A stretch of DNA of 64,000 nucleotides from Rheinheimera sp. EpRS3. GTDB taxonomy: Bacteria; Pseudomonadota; Gammaproteobacteria; Enterobacterales; Alteromonadaceae. The stretch's first letter is position 1. Each line of letters begins with the position of its first letter. The notes beneath the pieces were generated by a model. The model saw only the letters and a program-made list of their open reading frames with translations. It searched no databases and was not told the origin of the DNA. Below are positions 58,262-64,000 of the stretch, piece after piece. The stretch spans positions 186,001 to 250,000 of the forward strand of contig NZ_LNQS01000010.1 in the NCBI RefSeq assembly GCF_001513785.1, written 5' to 3'. A program made the position numbers and the translations under genes.

Positions 58262-58395
58262 ATCTCTGTAGGAAAAGTGCCAGTGTTATAATTTCAGGGA
58301 ACTTTTCTGTTCTAGTGAAAACTCCATAACACAATGAAAATAATCACTATATTTAAAATTTAAAACACAGCAGCGCTTTTTTTTGCAGCAATGTC

Positions 58396-58423
58396 TTGCC
58401 ATATGAGCAGATAAGAGTAAATT
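58396..58423 (+). promoter_or_regulatory. Candidate promoter of the CsrB-like RNA
   Basis: TTGCCA (58396-58401) and TAAATT (58418-58423), 16-bp spacer. A TATAAT at 58287-58292 is a possible alternative further upstream. Confidence 0.5.
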
Positions 58424-58429
58424 ACCTCC

Positions 58430-58735
58430 TGTTACATTTTGTAACTGAAAAAAACAGGGATTCGTCGCAAGGAAGGGGTTGTACCAGTACGTAAGTGCGC
58501 GGTGCCTTAATAAACACATCAGGATGATGTGCTGCGTGATTCACGCTCAGGGATGATTACGAAAGTATCAGGATGATCGTAAAGAATAAATAATTGGTAC
58601 GGAAAGCCAGAATAACAAAGGGAACACACAGACAGGGCGTTGCAGCAACATCAGGATGATGACAGCGAATGAGAGAAGTGTCCATTTGACACAAGCATAT
58701 CCAGGGCGATAAGTGATCTTATCGCCTTTTCTTTT
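58430..58735 (+). ncRNA. CsrB/CsrC-family regulatory RNA
   Basis: About 306 nt (start uncertain). About eight GGA motifs, three of them in the exact sequence ATCAGGATGAT (58518-58528, 58567-58577, 58650-58660), plus CAGGGATGAT and AGGAAGGGG. These sit in hairpin loops, for example CACAT-loop-ATGTG. Ends in the terminator GGCGATAAG / CTTATCGCC (58705-58726) with a T-rich tract. Such RNAs sequester CsrA/RsmA. The E. coli csrC gene has the same neighbourhood (engB and yihI). Confidence 0.9.
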
Positions 58736-58758
58736 ATTTTGAATTCAGCAATAGCCTT

Positions 58759-59409
58759 ATGTCCGACACCGCATGCCCATTGTGCTTGAACCTGCACTGT
58801 GGATTATTTCACCAAGATAAACGCCGATGCTACTACCAATGCCAACAATGTCAGCTGGTATTTGCCGATCGTGCAAGTTTGCTATCTGCTGAGGATGAAC
58901 TGGCACAATATCAGCTGCACAATAACGATATTAGCGACGCAGGCTATCGCAGCTTTCTGCAGCGCCTGGCCGGGCCATTGCTGACAGCTTTACCAAGCAT
59001 AGGGCTCGCCGGGCTGGATTTTGGTTGTGGCCCTGGCCCATTGCTGGCGAAAATGCTTACTGAAGCAGGCCAGCATATGTCGGTGTGGGACCCATACTTT
59101 GCAGCTGACAGCTCTGTACTGCAGCAACAATATGACTTTATCAGTTGCAGTGAGGCAATAGAGCATTTTGTCCGGCCCGCAACAGAATGGGCCCAGTGGC
59201 TAAGCTTGCTAAAACCGCAGGGCACTTTGGCTATTATGACCAAACGCTATACTACGGTAGAGGCTTTTGCTAACTGGCACTATAAACTGGACCCAACCCA
59301 TGTCAGTTTTTTTGCTGACTATACTTTTACTTACTTAGCCCAACGCGACGGTTTTAGTGTGAATTTTGCTGATAAAGATGTGGTTATTCTGCAGCGCATA
59401 AAGCATTAG
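58759..59409 (+). CDS. Class I SAM-dependent methyltransferase with Cys-rich N-terminus
   Basis: 216 aa. N-terminal zinc-ribbon-like CPLCLNLHCGLF and YYQCQQC (residues 5-36), then a Rossmann methyltransferase core with LDFGCGPGPLLAKML (motif I) and FISCSEAIEHF, ending with LKPQGTLAIMTK. The substrate is not known; such Zn-methyltransferases often act on RNA or small molecules. 23 bp after the RNA terminator region, followed by yihI. Confidence 0.85.
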   Translation: MSDTACPLCLNLHCGLFHQDKRRCYYQCQQCQLVFADRASLLSAEDELAQYQLHNNDISDAGYRSFLQRLAGPLLTALPSIGLAGLDFGCGPGPLLAKMLTEAGQHMSVWDPYFAADSSVLQQQYDFISCSEAIEHFVRPATEWAQWLSLLKPQGTLAIMTKRYTTVEAFANWHYKLDPTHVSFFADYTFTYLAQRDGFSVNFADKDVVILQRIKH

Positions 59410-59462
59410 TGTTTCAGCACAAAACTGGTTAAAATGTGCGCCCTTTTTTACAGGTAACAAAC

Positions 59463-60017
59463 ATGACTCGTCAGAAAAAAACCCGTTCCGCCGGCCCTAA
59501 TGGTTTACGCCATCTGTCAGCGGAAGACGCCCGCAAAACCCGCGAGCCCAGAGAAGAAACCAAGAAAAAGGGATCTGGCCTTAAATCTGGCAACCGCAAC
59601 AATATTGCGCCAGTGAAAACAGCTGAAGCCGCTAAAGATTCAAGCAAAAAAGACAAGCGTATTGGCAGCAAAACCCCCATAGCTCTGCTGCCTGTGGCCG
59701 AGCAACCGGTTGCGGTTCAACCGCTGTTACAGCCCAAAGCCAGCTTAGCTAAAGTAAAACCGGCAGAATTAACCGCTGAGCAGGAACTGGCACTGATTGA
59801 AAACGACAGCCATTTGCAGCAACTGCTGGAGCGGGTTGAAAAAGACGAAGTGCTGACAGGTAAAGACGCCAAGTACTTTAACGCCAAAACGGCCCGCCTG
59901 GAGCAGCTGCTGCAGGAACTGGGTTTAACAGAAGACGAAGATGATGCTATTGTTGATCCTCTGGCCGCTTTTGAAAGTAAAGACTGGCGTAAAGACTTAC
60001 TGGGCGATGAGGATTAA
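59463..60017 (+). CDS. yihI: Der GTPase-activating protein YihI
   Basis: 184 aa from the ATG at 59463. Basic N-terminus (MTRQKKTRSAGPNGLRHL, KKKGSGLKSGNRNN) and acidic C-terminus (LLERVEKDEVLTGKDAKYF, DPLAAFESKDWRKD) are as in YihI, which stimulates Der (EngA) in ribosome assembly. The longer ORF start 27 bp upstream is not used. Two bases before the next gene, so cotranscribed. Confidence 0.92.
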   Translation: MTRQKKTRSAGPNGLRHLSAEDARKTREPREETKKKGSGLKSGNRNNIAPVKTAEAAKDSSKKDKRIGSKTPIALLPVAEQPVAVQPLLQPKASLAKVKPAELTAEQELALIENDSHLQQLLERVEKDEVLTGKDAKYFNAKTARLEQLLQELGLTEDEDDAIVDPLAAFESKDWRKDLLGDED

Positions 60018-60019
60018 TA

Positions 60020-60475
60020 TTGAGCAGTACTCTATTAGCGGTAATTATTGTTGGTAGCCTGATAGTAGCAGCCCTGGCGTTTTATGCCGGTAGCCTACTG
60101 TGGCAACTGCAACAACAAAGCCGGCAACAACAGCAACAGAAAAGCGAAAAAGAACAGTACCTGCGTGACAGTATTACGCTGATTTGCAAAGCGATGCTGG
60201 AGCAACAGTGTGAATTATCGGAAGGCACATTACGGCTGTGGGTGTTGCTGGATCATCTGGTACCACAGCGCCAACCTGATCCAGTTGTTACTTATCCGGG
60301 GCTGCACCAGATGTATCAGGTGGTTAAAGATATGCCGACCCATAAAGCCCGAAAGCAGCAGGACAAAGTACTTACCCGCCAGCAGGATGAAATCAGGCTT
60401 AAAGCTGAACAAGACTTAAAAGATTTTATTCTGGCAGATACTGCTGCCCTGTTACAGCGTTTCCAGCCGGGCTAA
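60020..60475 (+). CDS. DUF2489 membrane-anchored protein
   Basis: 151 aa. One N-terminal hydrophobic helix (residues 4-28) and a long Q/K-rich coiled coil (QLQQQSRQQQQQKSEKEQYL), then the DUF2489 core (ITLICKAMLEQQCELSEGTLRLWVLLDHL). Starts with TTG after GAGGA. The DUF2489 family is common in gammaproteobacteria with no known role; the link to yihI may mean a ribosome or envelope function. Confidence 0.82.
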   Translation: MSSTLLAVIIVGSLIVAALAFYAGSLLWQLQQQSRQQQQQKSEKEQYLRDSITLICKAMLEQQCELSEGTLRLWVLLDHLVPQRQPDPVVTYPGLHQMYQVVKDMPTHKARKQQDKVLTRQQDEIRLKAEQDLKDFILADTAALLQRFQPG

Positions 60476-60507
60476 GCCGGCTGGTATTTTAATGGCTGTG
60501 TGTTCCT

Positions 60508-61791
60508 CTACTGCCGGTATATCTGGCCGGCTTTCATCACAAAACTTACCTTGCCCATTTGTTGGATATCCTGCAGCGGATCACCCGGCACAGCAATAAT
60601 ATCGGCAATTTTACCGGCTTTGATACTGCCCAGCTCGTCTGCTACGCCAAGTAAACGTGCGCCTTCAATGGTGGCACTGTGAATGGCCTCCAGCATCGGC
60701 ATACCGGCTTCAGTCATATAAATAAACTCGCGCCAGTTTTCACCGTGTTCATACACTCCGGCATCTGTACCAAAAGCAATTTTCACCCCGGCTTTGTAGG
60801 CTTCAGCAAAGGTTTGCTGAATTTTGGCGCCGATAGTGGCCGCCTTCGGCCGCACCAGGTCTGGGAAAAAGCCTGCAATAGCCGCTTTTTCTGCCGCCCA
60901 TTTACCGGCGCTAATCGTTGGCACAAAGTAGGTGCCCTGTTTGCGCATCATCGCCATGGTGTTTTTGTCCATGTAGGTACCATGCTCAATAGAATGTACC
61001 CCGGCTTTAATTGCGCGTTCCATGCCTTCTTTACCGTGTGCATGTACAGCGACTTTCATACCGTAATCATTGGCAGTACTAACGATAGCCGCCAGCTCTT
61101 CATCAGTAAATTGTGGGTTACTGCCACTTTTCGCTACGCTTAGCACACCACCGGTGGCAGTAATTTTAATCAGATCGGAGCCTTCTTTATAGCGCTGGCG
61201 CACGGCTTTGCGTGCTTCATCTGCGCCGTTAACTACACCTTCTTTCGGGCCCGGATCGCCCATTAACGCATAGGCCACGCCATTGGTAGGGTCGGCGTGG
61301 CCACCGGTGGTAGCAATCGATTTACCGGCAGCAAAAATACGCGGCCCTTTAATATAACCTTTGGCAATAGCTTTTTTCAGTGCATTACTGATGTGATGGT
61401 TATCTCCCAACTCGCGCACTGTGGTAAAACCCGCCATTAAGGTTTTCTCGGCGAATGTAGCCCCGCGTAGCGCATAGTCAGCTTCATTCATAGTAAAGCC
61501 TTCGCTGTACACCGTTGGGCTAAACTGGCTGTAAAAATGCGTGTGCATATCCATTAAACCCGGCATTACCGTATGCTGGCGCAGATCGATAACCTGATCT
61601 TCCGCAGTGGGGTTACGAAAGCCGGCTTCGATAGCGGTAATTTTATCTTGCTCTATTACAATAGTATGATTAGAAACTACTTTTTTATCTTCAGCGGTAA
61701 TAAGCGTACCAGCATGGATCAACGTAGCGGCGCTGGCGATCGGGCTGATACATAAGGTGCTGATGAGTATAGCAAGGGGCGTTTTATTCAT
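60508..61791 (-). CDS. Secreted metal-dependent amidohydrolase
   Basis: 427 aa from the ATG at 61791 (AAAGGC ribosome binding site). Signal peptide ends near residue 20 (SPIASA). Amidohydrolase superfamily: MDMHTHF (HxH metal pair near residue 75), [11 protein letters not shown] (Lys carboxylation), [21 protein letters not shown], and [11 protein letters not shown] (Asp). It resembles the imidazolonepropionase-like/Xaa-Pro peptidase group found in marine Alteromonadales. Substrate uncertain. No operon partner. Confidence 0.88.
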   Translation of the reverse strand: MNKTPLAILISTLCISPIASAATLIHAGTLITAEDKKVVSNHTIVIEQDKITAIEAGFRNPTAEDQVIDLRQHTVMPGLMDMHTHFYSQFSPTVYSEGFTMNEADYALRGATFAEKTLMAGFTTVRELGDNHHISNALKKAIAKGYIKGPRIFAAGKSIATTGGHADPTNGVAYALMGDPGPKEGVVNGADEARKAVRQRYKEGSDLIKITATGGVLSVAKSGSNPQFTDEELAAIVSTANDYGMKVAVHAHGKEGMERAIKAGVHSIEHGTYMDKNTMAMMRKQGTYFVPTISAGKWAAEKAAIAGFFPDLVRPKAATIGAKIQQTFAEAYKAGVKIAFGTDAGVYEHGENWREFIYMTEAGMPMLEAIHSATIEGARLLGVADELGSIKAGKIADIIAVPGDPLQDIQQMGKVSFVMKAGQIYRQ

Positions 61792-61897
61792 ATTGTTAGT
61801 GCCTTTTAAATAGAAGTTGCGCTTCAGTGATAGCATTATCGCAGCAATGAACAACCAGCTTGAGACAGGCGAACGGTTTTAGCCGACCAGCGTAGGA

Positions 61898-62440
61898 TTA
61901 AACAATAGCAAAAGTGTAAGGATAACCGGCACTTTTTAACTGGAAATGTTGCTGGCCATTGCAATACACCGGCCTGGCCTGCCCGCTAAGCTGATAATAC
62001 ACATTGCGGCTAAGTTTGGCCTGTAAGCCATGCCAAAGCTGGATATACGGCAACAATTGCTGCTGCGGGTCCTGCCTGACAAGCATAGGGTATTCAGTAC
62101 CCAGCACCAGTTGGTGCTGCAGATTAGTGGTCAGCAGCAATGCCGGGCCGGTTACGGTGTCTGTCCAATGCCAGTCGGTAATTAATAACGGTGCATCTGC
62201 CACAGTGATGCGTACTTTTTCTACCGGCGTCTGCAAAAAATGCTCACCCTGTTGGCAGATTAAAACCGAGGCAAAAAGTTTAACCATGGCCTGGCGTTGG
62301 ATCAGGCTTTGCTGATAAAACCACTGACCTTGTGCATCGATATGCAGCGGAATATCACCACAAAATGGTGGGTTCCAGCTTTCAACCGGTGGCAGGTCTG
62401 GTTGGTTGAGGTGGCGCTGTATAGCAGACAGATCAGTCAT
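61898..62440 (-). CDS. DUF1285 family protein
   Basis: 180 aa from the ATG at 62440. The core SWNPPFCGDIPLHIDAQGQWFYQ and PLLITDWHWTDTVTGPALLLTTN match DUF1285. An ORF frame continues upstream into the tRNA-His gene, which is surely not translated; the internal ATG fits the family N-terminus (MTDLSAIQRHLNQ). Function unknown. No clear ribosome binding site at this start. Confidence 0.85.
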   Translation of the reverse strand: MTDLSAIQRHLNQPDLPPVESWNPPFCGDIPLHIDAQGQWFYQQSLIQRQAMVKLFASVLICQQGEHFLQTPVEKVRITVADAPLLITDWHWTDTVTGPALLLTTNLQHQLVLGTEYPMLVRQDPQQQLLPYIQLWHGLQAKLSRNVYYQLSGQARPVYCNGQQHFQLKSAGYPYTFAIV

Positions 62441-62499
62441 AGCGAGCAAAGCCTGTAGTAGGTGACATAGTGAAACAAGCTTAGCAGCGGGAGAAAAAG

Positions 62500-62576
62500 T
62501 GGGGTGACTGATGGGGATCGAACCCACGACAACCGGAATCACAATCCGGGGCTCTACCAACTGAGCTACAGTCACC
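62500..62576 (-). tRNA. tRNA-His (GUG)
   Basis: 77 nt. Cloverleaf with anticodon GTG in loop TTGTGAT, seven acceptor pairs, the special G-1 opposite C73, TPsiC arm GGTTCGATC and encoded 3' CCA. The D-loop matches AGCTCAGTTGGTAGAG. It lies between the DUF1285 gene and mscS; no attachment-site repeat seen. Confidence 0.97.
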
Positions 62577-62733
62577 GTTGCGGGCCGCTATTCTAACTAA
62601 GTTTTTTTTCAACACCAAGCCTTTTCAGGCAAGAAATCAGTTAACAGCTTGTTGTCGTTTTCATTTAGCCCGCTTTTATTCTGTGGTATCCTTTGGCCGT
62701 TTTGCCATTTTACCTATGCTACCGGAGAGTTTT

Positions 62734-63570
62734 ATGGAACAAATAACTACGTTATTTGAGGGTAATCACGAGCTTTTGCTCGGCTATTCGCTAAAGATTT
62801 TGCTACAGGTTATCGCCGCAATTTTTATTTTTTATATTGGCCGCATGATGGCCAGGGCTATTTCGCGGTTTATTGAAAGAACGCTGGTGGCACGTGCGGT
62901 AGACAAAGCAGTTGTGGCTTTTGTCGCCAGCCTTATTTATGCCATTCTTCTAATCGCCACTGTGTTGATGGCGTTATCACAAATTGGTGTACAAACCACC
63001 TCCTTTATCGCCATTTTAGGTGCTGCCGGCTTAGCTGTTGGTTTGGCTTTACAGGGTTCTTTGGCCAACTTTGCCTCTGGCATTCTGATTATTTTATTAC
63101 GGCCATTTAAATCCGGCGATTTTATTGATGCCGGCGGTGTTAGCGGTACTGTGGATAAAATTGAAATATTCCAAACTATGATGCGCACGCCTGACAACAA
63201 AAGGGTCATAGTACCCAATGCACAAATAACCGGTGGGCCTATCACTAACTATTCGTCTGAGCCTTTGCGCCGGGTCGATCTGGTGATTGGTATCAGTTAT
63301 GACTCCGACCTGCGCAAAGCCAAACAAATTCTGGAAGACATTCTAAAAAACGATGAGCGGGTATTGCCGGAACCTGAAGCCTCCGTAAAAGTGGCCGCAC
63401 TGGCCGATTCATCAGTAAACCTTAACGTCAGGCCCTGGGTAAACTCTGCCGACTATTGGGGTGTGTACTGGGACACACTGGAAAAAGTAAAACTGATTTT
63501 CGATGAGCAAGGCATAGGTATCCCATTCCCGCAAATGGACGTTCATATCAAAAAAGACACGCAGGAGTAA
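62734..63570 (+). CDS. mscS: Small-conductance mechanosensitive channel MscS
   Basis: 278 aa from the ATG at 62734 (GGAGAG ribosome binding site), preferred over an upstream frame that crosses the tRNA. Three TM helices (residues about 15-35, 60-85 and 92-125), the pore helix FIAILGAAGLAVGLALQGSLANFASGILI, and the beta/vestibule domain (GDFIDAGGVSGTVDKIEIFQT; PNAQITGGPITNYS). Opens to release solutes on hypo-osmotic shock. Followed at 3 bp by the DUF481 gene. Confidence 0.95.
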   Translation: MEQITTLFEGNHELLLGYSLKILLQVIAAIFIFYIGRMMARAISRFIERTLVARAVDKAVVAFVASLIYAILLIATVLMALSQIGVQTTSFIAILGAAGLAVGLALQGSLANFASGILIILLRPFKSGDFIDAGGVSGTVDKIEIFQTMMRTPDNKRVIVPNAQITGGPITNYSSEPLRRVDLVIGISYDSDLRKAKQILEDILKNDERVLPEPEASVKVAALADSSVNLNVRPWVNSADYWGVYWDTLEKVKLIFDEQGIGIPFPQMDVHIKKDTQE

Positions 63571-63572
63571 GC

Positions 63573-64000
63573 ATGAAGTATTTTTCAATTCTGGCACTGG
63601 TTGTCGCTGGCGGTGCACAGGCTCAGGCCCATGACGCCGCAGCAACCGGCAAAGTATGGACCACCTCTGCAGAGCTTGGTGCCATTACCACCTCAGGCAA
63701 CACTGTCGGCACCTCTATTACCGGTAAGATTGATGCCAAGCAGGAGCTGGAGCAGTGGAGCAACCAGTATATTTTCAGTGCCTTCTTTAAAGAAGATGAG
63801 AAAACCGATGACAACGGCGACAAAGTAACCGAGAAGTCGGCAGAGCGTTATATGATCTCGGCAAAAACCGCATACAAACTGGAAAGCGAGTTTGCCAAAC
63901 TGTTTGCTTTTGGCTCATACACTGATGATGAATTTGGGGCTTACACCGAATACACCACTGTTGCTATCGGTTATGGCACCCGGGTGTACAACGTTGAAGA
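63573..64000 (+). CDS. DUF481 (YdiY-like) outer-membrane protein, truncated by window end
   Basis: Begins at ATG 63573 (GGAG ribosome binding site) and runs off the window. Signal peptide (AQAQA, about residue 17), then TSAELGAITTSGNTVGTSIT and YIFSAFFKEDEK, typical of the DUF481 salt-induced outer-membrane family. Only the N-terminal 142 codons are seen; the beta-barrel continues outside. Possibly cotranscribed with mscS. Confidence 0.85.
   Translation, partial: MKYFSILALVVAGGAQAQAHDAAATGKVWTTSAELGAITTSGNTVGTSITGKIDAKQELEQWSNQYIFSAFFKEDEKTDDNGDKVTEKSAERYMISAKTAYKLESEFAKLFAFGSYTDDEFGAYTEYTTVAIGYGTRVYNVE

Larger units (their letters stand above)
58169..58758. other. Intergenic region containing the CsrB-like RNA
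   Basis: 590 bp. Holds the cytochrome c4 terminator (58201-58222), a UvrY/GacA-type box (58244-58261), a candidate promoter and a GGA-rich RNA ending at 58735. No protein gene. Confidence 0.8.

Noticed and set aside
62441..62575. N-terminal extension of the DUF1285 gene
   Set aside because: It would be translated across tRNA-His. The family N-terminus begins at the ATG at 62440.
62578..62733. Upstream extension of mscS
   Set aside because: The extra 52 residues are unlike MscS and sit next to the tRNA; the ATG at 62734 has GGAGAG.

Overview
The window reads as chromosome of a gammaproteobacterium close to Alteromonadales/Chromatiales (Rheinheimera, Alishewanella or Arsukibacterium type). 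I infer this from the polA-spf-engB-csr RNA-yihI block, the complete cys and ilv operons, cytochromes c4 and c5, the GAF-GAF-GGDEF-EAL protein and moderate GC content. The genus cannot be proven from sequence alone. No rRNA, CRISPR array or prophage is visible. There is one complete insertion sequence and one clearly AT-rich accessory patch.

Layout. 0.1-3.4 kb: secreted CocE/S15-type hydrolase, FKBP isomerase, DUF3037 protein. 3.6-6.9 kb: AT-rich three-gene operon of unusual content: a two-TM protein with a PLD-like domain, a homologue of beta-ribofuranosylaminobenzene 5'-phosphate synthase (GHMP superfamily), and a fusion of an ITPase/Ham1-like domain with a P-loop kinase and a C-terminal wHTH-like region. 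This is the best candidate for an undescribed system. 6.9-10.4 kb: small accessory genes (membrane protein, ParE/RelE-type toxin-antitoxin pair, arfA with its built-in hairpin, glutaredoxin-MauE fusion, Fic protein with tandem palindromic operators). 10.5-16.4 kb: ilvL-GM-D-A operon with leader peptide and attenuator. 16.7-20.5 kb: DUF1289 gene, an IS10-like element inserted in a terminator, and a CsgG/DUF4810/DUF799 lipoprotein trio.

20.5-36.6 kb: rsuA, then nearly the whole assimilatory sulfate pathway on the minus strand (cysG-D-N, an SLC13 permease, cysC, cysQ; separately cysJ-I-H), interrupted by ahpC/ahpF, a META-domain lipoprotein and a solute-binding protein. 36.8-52.8 kb: YggN-like protein, RidA, katB-ankB, an ABC-2 exporter, NfeD/SPFH pair, BI-1-like protein, HDAC11-like deacetylase with a papain-like partner, ubiK, rep, a GGDEF/EAL protein with a degenerate EAL domain, and cytochrome c5. 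53.3-60.5 kb: polA, Spot 42 RNA, a second candidate sRNA, engB, cytochrome c4, a CsrB/C-family RNA with an upstream UvrY/GacA box, a methyltransferase, yihI and a DUF2489 gene. 60.5-64 kb: amidohydrolase, DUF1285 gene, tRNA-His, MscS channel and a truncated DUF481 protein.

Functional links. The cys genes take sulfate to sulfide, with CysG supplying the siroheme used by CysI. The ilv operon is controlled by a leader rich in Ile/Val/Leu codons. ahpCF and katB-ankB are peroxide defences. Two global regulatory RNAs, Spot 42 and a CsrB-like RNA, lie within 2.4 kb of each other. A family of about 95-bp palindromic interspersed elements sits inside the ilv and cys operons.
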